Assembly: GCF_003248515.1 (NCBI RefSeq)
Contig: NZ_QFOB01000015.1
Coordinates: 19,918-83,917 of the forward strand
DNA from: Sphingomonas sp.
GTDB lineage: Bacteria; Pseudomonadota; Alphaproteobacteria; Sphingomonadales; Sphingomonadaceae
Reading direction: 5' to 3'
DNA: 64,000 bases
Part shown: one piece after another, positions 46,053 through 54,231 of the stretch
Position numbering within the stretch: position 1 is the stretch's first letter
Layout of the letters: each line of letters starts with the position of its first letter
The notes under the pieces: model-generated
The model's input: the letters and a program-made list of their open reading frames with translations, nothing else
Told to the model about the DNA's origin: nothing
The model's database searches: none
Translations under genes and position numbers: made by a program

Positions 46053-48425
46053 ATGGCGGGCGGGATATCTTGGCGGGAAACGCCGATCGAGGAGACGCAG
46101 GAAGCACAGCCCGCATTGCCTTTGGGCGATAGCGAATGGCTGGGTGAGGCGGCGCAGGAGCCGGAGCGGCCCCGCCGCTGGAAGGAAGCGACGCTCATCG
46201 GCGCGATGCTGCTGGTGGCGGTGGCCTGGATCGCGGTGCTCACGATGCTGGTCGTCAGCACATTCCCGCCGGGCCGGCTGGATTTCACGCGCGCGGCCGC
46301 CTGGATCGGGGTCGGCTCCGGCCCGCTCACGCTGCTGGGCCTGCTGGCGCTCATCATGCTGCGCACCGGCCGGGCCGAGGCGACGCGCTATGCCCGCACG
46401 GCGCGAGAGCTTCGCATGGAATCGCTGCGGCTCGCCGAATTGCTCACGCTCGTCGATCGCCGCATCGTCAGCGCGCGCCAGGGTCTGGCCAAGCATGGCG
46501 CGGAGCTTGCCCAGATGGGCGAGGAAACGAGCGAACGGCTCGCGCGGGCGGGCGAGGCCCTGCGTGGCGACATGACGCTGGTGGCCGATGTCGCCGCCAG
46601 GCTGGACGATGCCACGGCCACGGCGCGCACTGATCTGGGCGTGCTGATGGCCGATCTGCCGACGCTGGAGTCGCGCGCCGGCGCGCTGGGCGAGCGGCTG
46701 CGCTTCATCGGTCAGGATGTGGAGGAAAAGGGGCAGGCGCTCGCTTCGGCTCTGGCAGGGATCGAGACGCAGGCGCGCACGGCCGATCAATCGAGCGTCG
46801 CCGCCGCACGCCGGCTCGCGATCGAACTGGAGCGGATCGAGGGCAGCGCGGCCGCCGCCGATCGCCGGATCGTGGAGGCGGCGGGGAAGCTGGGCGAGGC
46901 GGCCGACGGCGCGCTCGTCAATGCGGCCGGCGCGCTGGATCAGGTGCGTCGCGGCGTGGCCGAACAGGGCAATGCCTTGTCCGCGCTCGTGGGCCAGGCG
47001 CGCGACATGCTGGGTCGTTCGGGCGATGAGGCGGCGCGTCTGCTGGCGCTGCGGCTCGATCAGCTGAGCGGCCGGATCGAGGAAACCAGCCTGCGCATCG
47101 GCCAGCATGAGGCGGCGGCGCGCGGCCTGCTGGGCCAGCTCGATCAGGCGCTGGGCAGCGTCGAGGGCCGCTTCGAGCGGCTGGGCGATACCGGGGCGGA
47201 ACGCGTCGCGGATCTGGCGGAGACGCTGGCGGTGCTGGCCGATCATGGCGATCAGATCGGCCGGGTGCTGGGCCGCAGCGGCGAGACGGCCGAAGCCGCG
47301 CTCAACAATGTCATGACGCTGCGCCAGCAGGCGGCCGGCGCGCAGGCGATGCTGGATGCCGATCTGCCCGAGACGATCGCGCGCCTGCGCGCGCAGGCGG
47401 ATGATGCGATCGCTCTGCTGCAAGCGGCGGGGCCGGGCGCGGGCGATCTGGTCCGCCATGCCGAGGAGCTTCTGGGCAAGCTGGCCGAGAGCGGCGCGCT
47501 GATCGAGCTTGGCACCGAGCGGATCGATCGTTTCGCGACGCAGGCCGACGAGAAGGTCGCCGTCGTGCGGGAGCATATGGCCGCGCTCGGCGCGATCGGG
47601 GATGATCGGCTCGCGCGCTTTGCCACGCAGGCGGACGGGACGCTGGAGGCGGTGCGCGCGCAGATCGCCGCGTTCGAGGGGCTCGTCTCGCGCACGGATC
47701 AGGACATCGCCGGCCTCGCCGAAGGTGCCTCCGTGAAACTGGTGGATGCGCTGCTGCGCGTGCGCGAAACCGCCGCGCAGGCTGCCGCCCATGCGCGCGA
47801 AACCCTGGCCGGTGCCGTCCCCGCCGCCGCCGAACAACTCGCCACCGCCAGCGCGGAGGCGATGGCGAAGGCGCTGGACGGAGTCGGCCAGGCCGAGATC
47901 GGCAAGGTCGAGGCGGCCGCCGCGCATGCGGCCGAGGCCGCCGCCGCCTCGTCCGAGCGGCTCACGCGCCAGCTCGTGACGCTCACCGAAACGACGCGCG
48001 CAGTGGAAGCGCGCATTGCCGAGCATGAGGCCGCCGCCTCGGCCACCGACGAGCAGAGCTTTGCCCGGCAGGTGAGCCTGCTGATCGAGGCGCTGAATTC
48101 CACTGCGATCGATGTCGCCAAGATCTTCTCGAACGAGCCGACAGACGCCGAATGGGCCGCCTATCTGAAGGGCGATCGCGGTGTCTTCACCCGCCGCGCC
48201 GTGCGTCTGATCGAGAATGGCGACGCGAAGGTGATCGCCGTTCGCTACAATGAGGATGCCGAATTCCGCGGGCAGGTGAACCGCTATGTCCACGATTTCG
48301 AGGCGATGCTGCGCCGCGTGCTCGCCGTGCGCGAAGGCGCGGCGATGGGCGTGACGCTTCTCTCGTCGGATATGGGCAAGCTCTACGTGGCTCTCGCCCA
48401 GGCGATCGAGCGACTGCGACGATAA
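46053..48425 (+). CDS. Large coiled-coil membrane protein of unknown function
   Basis: 790 residues. An acidic cytosolic start of about 45 residues is followed by two membrane helices (LIGAMLLVAVAWIAVLTMLVV and GVGSGPLTLLGLLALIML). About 550 residues of Ala/Glu/Arg-rich heptad-like sequence follow, resembling long amphipathic coiled coils. The end (about 680-790) is different and looks folded: LLIEALNSTAIDVAKIF, EWAAYLKGDRGVFTRRAVRL and YVHDFEAMLRRVL. The layout resembles bacterial polarity or scaffold proteins, but this is only a resemblance. I know no named family. Confidence 0.7.
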   Translation: MAGGISWRETPIEETQEAQPALPLGDSEWLGEAAQEPERPRRWKEATLIGAMLLVAVAWIAVLTMLVVSTFPPGRLDFTRAAAWIGVGSGPLTLLGLLALIMLRTGRAEATRYARTARELRMESLRLAELLTLVDRRIVSARQGLAKHGAELAQMGEETSERLARAGEALRGDMTLVADVAARLDDATATARTDLGVLMADLPTLESRAGALGERLRFIGQDVEEKGQALASALAGIETQARTADQSSVAAARRLAIELERIEGSAAAADRRIVEAAGKLGEAADGALVNAAGALDQVRRGVAEQGNALSALVGQARDMLGRSGDEAARLLALRLDQLSGRIEETSLRIGQHEAAARGLLGQLDQALGSVEGRFERLGDTGAERVADLAETLAVLADHGDQIGRVLGRSGETAEAALNNVMTLRQQAAGAQAMLDADLPETIARLRAQADDAIALLQAAGPGAGDLVRHAEELLGKLAESGALIELGTERIDRFATQADEKVAVVREHMAALGAIGDDRLARFATQADGTLEAVRAQIAAFEGLVSRTDQDIAGLAEGASVKLVDALLRVRETAAQAAAHARETLAGAVPAAAEQLATASAEAMAKALDGVGQAEIGKVEAAAAHAAEAAAASSERLTRQLVTLTETTRAVEARIAEHEAAASATDEQSFARQVSLLIEALNSTAIDVAKIFSNEPTDAEWAAYLKGDRGVFTRRAVRLIENGDAKVIAVRYNEDAEFRGQVNRYVHDFEAMLRRVLAVREGAAMGVTLLSSDMGKLYVALAQAIERLRR

Positions 48426-48429
48426 TATC

Positions 48430-48445
48430 GGGGCGGGAACGCCCC
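48430..48445 (+). terminator. Short hairpin after the coiled-coil gene
   Basis: GGGGCG and CGCCCC flank a GGAA loop seven bases past the stop, followed by TAATTCAGTT. It is a weak candidate between two convergent genes. Confidence 0.35.
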
Positions 48446-48454
48446 TAATTCAGT

Positions 48455-50326
48455 TCAAATATCTTCTGCGATACCGCGATCTGTCCAGATCCCAGATGTC
48501 TGCTGCCCGTCTGGCGCCAGCCGGATTATGACTCCGTAGGGCTGTCCATTGCTGAAGTTTCCGTAGAGACGCGTGTTATCGGGTAATGTCTTCAACCCCA
48601 ATCCGTTGGGGTGATTGTTGGCGAAGGCACCCACAAAACTGGATCCGTCCCGCCAGCGTAACTCGCCAAGCCCGGAGAAGAGACCGTCTTCGACATCGCC
48701 CATATAAGAATCGGGCTCTTCACACGTCTTGAAAGCTGGAGATTCACTGGAGCAAGTCTTGCTCGCATTGAAGCTGTAGACGCCGACACCCTCCATGACG
48801 GGAACTCCACCCTTCAATATCATTACACCCGAAAAAATGTCACCCTGTTCGGCGGTGGGAGGCAGAAAGCGAAGCACACCGGAAAGCCGTTGTTCGGCAT
48901 CCGGCTGTGTTCCCATAAAGAGGAGCGCGTTACTGATCTGGCGAGGAGCATAGCCCGCCGGCCGGACAGGTTGCAGAACACGGTTGGCCGCCGTTCGGCC
49001 ATCGCTCGCCGCTGTCTGCGCCATTAAGGCCCGTGCGCGCGCCCTTTCGACGACAGCTTGCGTTTCTGACAGCAATGCCGCGTCGGCGGCTGACAACGGG
49101 ATCGGTTCGCGAGGCGGAAGAGGGAGATTGAAGCGAGCGAAATCTGCCTCGCCGGCGCACGCTTCGTTGCGGATCCCGTTCGATCGGATATTTGGCTGGC
49201 CAGCGAGCACGGCCCATTTGGCGATCACCTGATCGTTCGACAGAATTCCGATGTTGCTGCCCTTCAGCGTTTCGTCCAGCTTGGCACATGCGGCGCGGAA
49301 CGAGGGCACATCGGCAGATTCCAGATCGGGATATGCCGCAGCCATGCCGGTCTTGATCAATGCATCCAGTCTCTTCTCGGCGATGATCCGACCCAGCACG
49401 CGTTCCCGCACTTCAGGGCCAAAAGACGTGATGCCTGTATCAAACATATTGGGTTTGCCGTTCGGTGTTATCCGATCAACCAATATGCTCGATTTGCGCA
49501 AGATGCCGATAATGACCAGTCCATCCATTTCGGTAGCCGGACCAAGCGAATAAGTGATGCGGGCAGCCTGATAGGCTCCCTCTCCGCCGCCGATCCCGAT
49601 CACGCGGGCGAGATCGATGCTTTTGGCACTCGCTGATACGATCGCATCTTCCAGCCTGGTGAGTTGATCGAAAACCGGCGCAGCAACGCTTTGCGCAAGC
49701 GGCGTATACCCCGCCGCGGTGGAGATGGTGGTTGCGCCCTTGGCCAAGTCGACGATCTTTGACGACGCCTTTTTCTGATAATGATAGTCGATATTCATCT
49801 GGATAGACACGTTCTGTCCCTGCGGGAACAGATATCCGTATATTCCAGCGACTTCGGCGCTGCCGCCGCGCTGGACGAAACCCTTGCGCTCATCGGTATT
49901 GAAACTGGCGAGATCAAGAACGGTCAGGGGTAGCGGTTTTCCGTTGTCTCTACGAAGCGAGAATGTCGCAATTACGGACCCGGACTTTTGCTTGCCGAAC
50001 AGAAATGTCTTCAGTTGGCGGGCAACATTTTTTTTCTCGGTGCCTTCTAGACCCTCAAGAGCGCGCATTTTGGGTGGAACAGCCATCACGTAGAGGGCGT
50101 AGTAGTCATCCGAACCACCGACGGCGAAGCAGGTATCGAAGCGCTCCTCGCCGCTCCGTGGCGGTGCAGCGCCGACGAGCGTGACCGTGGGCTTGCAGGT
50201 TTCCAGCACGGCGGGAAGTTTCTGAGCAGCGGGTTGCGTCTGGATTTGCGACCACGCGCGCGTTCCGATTCCGGCCGCCGCCAGAAGTGCCCAAGCGGCC
50301 GCCGGTCTTCGCAGTCCTCCCATCAT
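48455..50326 (-). CDS. Secreted MORN-repeat protein of unknown function
   Basis: About 623 residues. A signal peptide (PAAAWALLAAAGIGTRAWS) is followed by a long unassigned region with Cys residues in ETCKPTV and RFDTCFAVGG. The C-terminal part has MORN-like repeats (SYMGDVEDGLFSGLGEL, SFVGAFANNHPNGLG, LYGNFSNGQPYGV). The gene has visibly lower GC and more AT-ending codons than its neighbours, which suggests acquisition from elsewhere. The start is uncertain: ATG codons at 50338, 50326 and 50323 all lie in or next to a 21-base inverted repeat. The 50326 ATG (or the adjacent 50323 ATG) has GGGGAG before it. Confidence 0.7.
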   Translation of the reverse strand: MMGGLRRPAAAWALLAAAGIGTRAWSQIQTQPAAQKLPAVLETCKPTVTLVGAAPPRSGEERFDTCFAVGGSDDYYALYVMAVPPKMRALEGLEGTEKKNVARQLKTFLFGKQKSGSVIATFSLRRDNGKPLPLTVLDLASFNTDERKGFVQRGGSAEVAGIYGYLFPQGQNVSIQMNIDYHYQKKASSKIVDLAKGATTISTAAGYTPLAQSVAAPVFDQLTRLEDAIVSASAKSIDLARVIGIGGGEGAYQAARITYSLGPATEMDGLVIIGILRKSSILVDRITPNGKPNMFDTGITSFGPEVRERVLGRIIAEKRLDALIKTGMAAAYPDLESADVPSFRAACAKLDETLKGSNIGILSNDQVIAKWAVLAGQPNIRSNGIRNEACAGEADFARFNLPLPPREPIPLSAADAALLSETQAVVERARARALMAQTAASDGRTAANRVLQPVRPAGYAPRQISNALLFMGTQPDAEQRLSGVLRFLPPTAEQGDIFSGVMILKGGVPVMEGVGVYSFNASKTCSSESPAFKTCEEPDSYMGDVEDGLFSGLGELRWRDGSSFVGAFANNHPNGLGLKTLPDNTRLYGNFSNGQPYGVIIRLAPDGQQTSGIWTDRGIAEDI

Positions 50327-50368
50327 CTTGCTCCCCAATTCCCCGAGGGGGAATTGGGGAGCAAGATG
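50324..50368 (-). promoter_or_regulatory. Perfect 21-bp inverted repeat covering the ribosome site and start of the MORN gene
   Basis: Two 21-base arms are exact reverse complements around a three-base loop. On the minus strand the second arm holds GGGGAG and the ATG at 50326. In RNA it would fold into a very stable hairpin that hides both. A -35-like TTGACT is at 50376-50381; if transcription starts inside the repeat, the DNA may instead be an operator. It may also stop ilvC read-through. Confidence 0.7.
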
Positions 50369-50428
50369 AAACAGGAGTCAATGCGGCATCAATTGCTCGA
50401 GCACAGATGATTCATGTTACCGGAGACA

Positions 50429-50450
50429 CCTCCCGGAGAAATCCGGGAGG
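50429..50450 (-). terminator. Hairpin directly after ilvC
   Basis: CCTCCCGGA and TCCGGGAGG flank a four-base loop, eight bases past the ilvC stop on the minus strand. A T tract is missing. Confidence 0.45.
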
Positions 50451-50458
50451 TATTCCGA

Positions 50459-51478
50459 TCAGTTCTTGGTCTTGTCGACCAGCTTGTTCTTGGCGATCCA
50501 CGGCATCATCGCGCGCAGCTCGCTGCCGACCTTCTCGATCTGGTGGGCTTCGGCCAGCTTGCGGGCGGCCTTCAGCTCCGGCTGGCCGGCGCGGTTGTCG
50601 AGCACGAAGCGGCTGACGAAGCGGCCGGTCTGGATGTCCGCCAGGACGCGCTTCATCTCGGCCTTCGTCTCGGGCGTGATGATGCGCGGGCCGGTGTGGA
50701 TGTCGCCATATTCGGCGGTGTTCGAGATCGAATAGCGCATGTTGGCGATGCCGCCCTCATACAGCAGATCCACGATCAGCTTGGTCTCGTGGAGGCACTC
50801 GAAATAGGCCATTTCCGGTGCGTAGCCGGCTTCCACCAGCGTCTCGAAGCCCGCCTGGATAAGGTGGGTGATGCCGCCGCAGAGAACGGCCTGCTCGCCG
50901 AACAGATCGGTTTCGCACTCTTCCTTGAAGGTCGTCTCGATCACGCCCGAACGGCCGCCACCGATCGCGGAGGCATAGGAGAGCGCCACGTCATGCGCGT
51001 TGCCCGAGGCATCCTGGTGGATCGCGATCAGGCAGGGCACGCCGCCACCGCGCTGATATTCGGAACGCACCGTGTGGCCGGGACCCTTCGGCGCGATCAT
51101 GAACACATCGATGTCCTTGGGCGGCTCGATCAGGCCGAAATGCACGTTCAGGCCGTGCGCGAAGGCGATTGCGGCGCCGGGCTTCAGATTGCCCTTGAGA
51201 TCGGCTTCCCAGATCGCGGCCTGATGCTCGTCCGGTGCCAGGATCATCACGATATCAGCCCAGGCTGCGGCTTCCTTGCCGGTCATCACCTTGAAGCCGG
51301 CGGCTTCGGCCTTGGCGGCGCTGGCCGATCCGGGGCGCAGCGCGATCGCCACTTCCGGCACACCCGAATCCTTGAGGTTCTGGGCGTGGGCGTGGCCCTG
51401 GCTGCCATAGCCCACGATCGCGACCTTCTTGGTCTTGATCAGGCCGATATCGGCATCGCTATCGTAATAAACGCGCAT
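50459..51478 (-). CDS. ilvC: Ketol-acid reductoisomerase
   Basis: NADP(H)- and Mg-dependent enzyme of 339 residues for the second step of Val/Ile synthesis. The nucleotide motif is VGYGSQGHAHAQNLKDSG near residue 25, the metal and substrate residues are in EECETDLFGEQAVLCGG near 190, and SNTAEYG and the C-terminal SELRAMMPW segment are conserved. The length is that of the short class I enzyme. It follows ilvN on the same strand after a 168-base gap that holds an inverted repeat. Confidence 0.97.
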   Translation of the reverse strand: MRVYYDSDADIGLIKTKKVAIVGYGSQGHAHAQNLKDSGVPEVAIALRPGSASAAKAEAAGFKVMTGKEAAAWADIVMILAPDEHQAAIWEADLKGNLKPGAAIAFAHGLNVHFGLIEPPKDIDVFMIAPKGPGHTVRSEYQRGGGVPCLIAIHQDASGNAHDVALSYASAIGGGRSGVIETTFKEECETDLFGEQAVLCGGITHLIQAGFETLVEAGYAPEMAYFECLHETKLIVDLLYEGGIANMRYSISNTAEYGDIHTGPRIITPETKAEMKRVLADIQTGRFVSRFVLDNRAGQPELKAARKLAEAHQIEKVGSELRAMMPWIAKNKLVDKTKN

Positions 51479-51512
51479 TGGAAGGATCCCTTTCGATCAG
51501 GATCGTCATGCC

Positions 51513-51589
51513 GAACTCGTTTCAGCATCCATGCGGGTCATCGGCCTCTTGGCGGGGCATCCGGACCGCATGGACCCTGAAACGAGTTC
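51513..51589. repeat. Inverted repeat between ilvN and ilvC
   Basis: Two 24-base arms starting GAACTCGTTTCAG (left) and ending CTGAAACGAGTTC (right) differ at two positions and enclose 29 bases. The size and position between genes suggest a dispersed repeat unit. In RNA it would form a long hairpin between ilvN and ilvC and could change their relative message levels. Confidence 0.65.
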
Positions 51590-51646
51590 AGGGAGACGGG
51601 GTGGTTGAAGAATGACGGTGGTTGGTAGGTCGGTATTCTCGGCTTC

Positions 51647-52162
51647 TCAAATCGCGTCCCGGCCTCGCGCGATGGCGGCGATCCCGGTTCGGGCGACCTC
51701 GACGAGGCCGACCTCCCGCATCAACTCCAGAAATTTATCGATCTTGTCGGTTCCGCCCGTCACTTCGAACACGAAGGACGAGATGGTCGCATCCACGACG
51801 CGGGCACGATACACTTCGGCCAGGCGCAGCGCCTCGATCCGGTGATCGCCCGATCCCGCCACCTTCACCAGCGCAAGTTCCCGCTCCACATGGGGGCCAA
51901 GCGCGGTGAGATCGGTCACCTTGATGACGGAGGGCAGCCGATCCAGCTGGGCGATGATCTGTTCGATCGTCGTGGGTGCGCCCTTGGTGACCACGGTGAT
52001 GCGGCTGATCGCCTCATCCTCGGTCACATCGGCCACCGTCAGGCTCTCGATATTGTAGCCGCGCCCGGCGAACAGGCCCGCGATGCGCGCGAGGATGCCG
52101 GGCTCGTTGGCGACGGTGACGGAGAGCGTGTGGCGCTCGGCGGTTTCGGAGCGGATGTGCAT
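51647..52162 (-). CDS. ilvN: Acetolactate synthase small (regulatory) subunit
   Basis: 171 residues. The N-terminal ACT domain has RHTLSVTVANEPGILARIAGLFAGRGYNIESL (key parts VANEPGILARI and RGYNIESL), which binds valine in related proteins and gives feedback control of IlvB. The second part starts near RELALVKV and has the C-terminal regulatory fold. It is between ilvB and ilvC on the same strand. Confidence 0.96.
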   Translation of the reverse strand: MHIRSETAERHTLSVTVANEPGILARIAGLFAGRGYNIESLTVADVTEDEAISRITVVTKGAPTTIEQIIAQLDRLPSVIKVTDLTALGPHVERELALVKVAGSGDHRIEALRLAEVYRARVVDATISSFVFEVTGGTDKIDKFLELMREVGLVEVARTGIAAIARGRDAI

Positions 52163-52172
52163 TCTGTTCCTT

Positions 52173-52285
52173 CTCCCCTCCCGCTTGCGGGAGGGGCCGG
52201 GGTGGGTTCCCGGCCTCGATCAAGCGTTGCGAATGATGGCGGGTGGATCGCCCACCCCCGGCCCCTCCCGCAAGCGGAAGGGGAG
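52173..52285. repeat. Large inverted repeat between ilvB and ilvN
   Basis: The left arm (52173-52206) and right arm (52251-52285) match over about 34 bases with a few differences, built around CCCGCTTGCGGGAGGGGCC. Each arm can also form its own small hairpin on CCCGCTTGCGGG. It is typical of intergenic REP-type units and fills the whole gap. Confidence 0.7.
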
Positions 52286-52291
52286 GTAAGA

Positions 52292-54034
52292 TTACACCAG
52301 GGCCTTGGCCTCGTCGTCCATCGTGCCCGATACCTCGTTGGCCTGGAGGATCATCTCGGTATGGGCGGCGCCCGACGGGATCATCGGCAGGCAATTGGCG
52401 AGCTTGGCGACGCGACAATCGACGACGACCGGCCCCGGATAGGCGAGCATTTCGGCGATGCCATCGTCCAGCGCCGCCGGATCCTCGATCCGCATGCCTT
52501 TCCAGCCATAGGCTTCGGCCAGCTTCACGAAATCGGGGAGGCTATCGGAATAGCTGTGCGAATGGCGGCCCTGATAGGTGAGATCCTGCCACTGGCGGAC
52601 CATGCCCATATATTCGTTGTTCAGGATGAAGATCTTGACCGGCAGGTTATATTGCGTTGCCGTGCCCAGCTCCTGGATGTTCATCTGGATCGAGGCTTCG
52701 CCGGCAATGTCGATCACCAGCGCATCCGGATTGGCGATCTGCGCGCCGATCGCCGCCGGAAGCCCATAGCCCATCGTGCCGAGTCCGCCCGAGGTGAGCC
52801 ACTTGTTGGGATCCTCGAAGTGAAAATGCTGGGCGGCCCACATCTGATGCTGGCCGACCTCGGTGGTGATGATCGGATTGCGATCCCTGGTCGCCTCCCA
52901 CAGGCGGCGGATCGCTTCCTGCGGCATGATTTCCGTGGTGGACGCCGGATAATCCAGGCTCTTGATCGCGCGCCAGCCATCGATCCTGCCATACCAGTTG
53001 GCCAGATCCTGCGCGGCATGGCCACGCTGCTTCCACAGCGCGATCATCGCCTCCATCGCGCGGCCGACATCGGCGACGATGCCCAGATCGACGCGAACGA
53101 TCTTGTTGATGGAGGAGCGATCGATATCGACATGGATCTTGCGCGCATGCGGCGCGAACGCATCCAGCCGGCCCGTCACGCGATCGTCGAAGCGGGCGCC
53201 GAAGCTGATGATGAGATCGGCCTGGTTCATCGCCCAGTTCGCCTCATAGGTGCCGTGCATGCCCAGCATGCCCAGCCATTGCGGCGAGGATGCGGGGAAG
53301 GCGCCGAGGCCCATCAGCGTGGACGTGACGGGCACGCCCGTCAGCGCCGCCAGTTCGCGCAGCGCCTCGCTCGCGGCCGGACCCGAGTTGATGATGCCGC
53401 CGCCCGTATAGAAAACGGGGCGCTCGGCGGCCGCCAGCATCTCCACCGCCGTCTCGACCGATGTGGGATCGGGCTCGGTCTGGGGGCGGTAGCCCGGATG
53501 CGTGCGCAGCGGCTTGGATTTCGCCTGCGCGACCTGCACGTCCTTCGGCAGATCGATCAGCACCGGGCCGGGGCGGCCAGAGGTGGCGATGTGGAAAGCC
53601 TCGCGGATCGTGCCTTCCAGCTCGGCCGGGTCCTTCACCAGATAATTATGCTTGGTGCAGTGGCGCGTGATGCCGACCGTATCGCATTCCTGGAAGGCGT
53701 CCGATCCGATCAGCGGGGTGCCGACCTGGCCCGTGATGATGACCATCGGGATCGAGTCCATCAGCGCATCGGCGATGCCGGTGACAGCATTGGTGGCGCC
53801 CGGCCCGGACGTGACGAGCACGACGCCGGGCTTGCCGGTGGAGCGGGCATAGCCCTCCGCCGCGTGGGCGGCGCCCCCTTCCTGGCGGACGAGGATGTGC
53901 TGGATCTTCGTCTGCTTGAAGATCGCGTCATAGATCGGAAGGACGGCGCCGCCCGGATAGCCGAACACCACCTCGACGCCGAGCTCCGTCAGCGTCTCGA
54001 TCAATATGTCCGCGCCACTGCGCTCGCTCGTCAT
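52292..54034 (-). CDS. ilvB: Acetolactate synthase large (catalytic) subunit
   Basis: TPP- and FAD-dependent enzyme of 580 residues for the first common step of Val, Leu and Ile synthesis. Conserved parts are VFGYPGGAVLPIYDA near residue 23, VRQEGGAAHAAEGYARSTGKPG with the catalytic Glu, SGPGATNAVTGIADAL, and the TPP motif starting at GEASIQMNIQELGTA and continuing to ILNNEYMGMVRQWQ. It is the first ilv gene of the unit and lies behind an upstream region with a -35-like TTGACA at 54093-54098 (minus strand). Confidence 0.96.
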   Translation of the reverse strand: MTSERSGADILIETLTELGVEVVFGYPGGAVLPIYDAIFKQTKIQHILVRQEGGAAHAAEGYARSTGKPGVVLVTSGPGATNAVTGIADALMDSIPMVIITGQVGTPLIGSDAFQECDTVGITRHCTKHNYLVKDPAELEGTIREAFHIATSGRPGPVLIDLPKDVQVAQAKSKPLRTHPGYRPQTEPDPTSVETAVEMLAAAERPVFYTGGGIINSGPAASEALRELAALTGVPVTSTLMGLGAFPASSPQWLGMLGMHGTYEANWAMNQADLIISFGARFDDRVTGRLDAFAPHARKIHVDIDRSSINKIVRVDLGIVADVGRAMEAMIALWKQRGHAAQDLANWYGRIDGWRAIKSLDYPASTTEIMPQEAIRRLWEATRDRNPIITTEVGQHQMWAAQHFHFEDPNKWLTSGGLGTMGYGLPAAIGAQIANPDALVIDIAGEASIQMNIQELGTATQYNLPVKIFILNNEYMGMVRQWQDLTYQGRHSHSYSDSLPDFVKLAEAYGWKGMRIEDPAALDDGIAEMLAYPGPVVVDCRVAKLANCLPMIPSGAAHTEMILQANEVSGTMDDEAKALV

Positions 54035-54092
54035 GGCCTGTCCGAATCCGTCGTGAAGATGAGGTGCAGCCCCTAGAGCGCGTGCATTGCGC

Positions 54093-54141
54093 TGTCAAAC
54101 CCTTTTGAGCAACAAAATTACCTCATATACGACAATATGAG
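54093..54141 (-). promoter_or_regulatory. Probable ilvB control region
   Basis: A perfect -35 hexamer TTGACA is at 54093-54098 on the minus strand, followed by a weak -10 near 54070-54075. Upstream, CTCATAT and ATATGAG at 54122-54141 form an inverted repeat with a six-base spacer in AT-rich DNA, a possible activator or repressor site. A leader peptide rich in Ile, Leu or Val is not visible. Confidence 0.4.
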
Positions 54142-54176
54142 AAATCTTCGTGCGCAATTTGGGCGCTGGGCACAAT

Positions 54177-54206
54177 AAAAAAGCCGCCTCCCGAAGGAGG
54201 CGGCTT
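54177..54206 (-). terminator. Rho-independent terminator of the choice-of-anchor A gene
   Basis: On the minus strand AAGCCGCCTCC and GGAGGCGGCTT flank a four-base loop and are followed by TTTTTATTG. It lies 25 bases beyond the stop of the 54232 gene. Confidence 0.92.
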
Positions 54207-54231
54207 CCGAAGCGTTTTGCCGGTTGCCCGT

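Noticed and set aside
45990..48293. 767-residue open frame antisense to the coiled-coil protein
   Set aside because: The sense strand has a start, two membrane helices and a folded end; the antisense is Arg/Gln/Leu-rich with no domain. The sense choice is still less certain than for enzymes.
54035..54176. Attenuation leader for ilvB
   Set aside because: No short frame rich in Ile, Leu or Val codons and no terminator hairpin pair on the ilvB strand.
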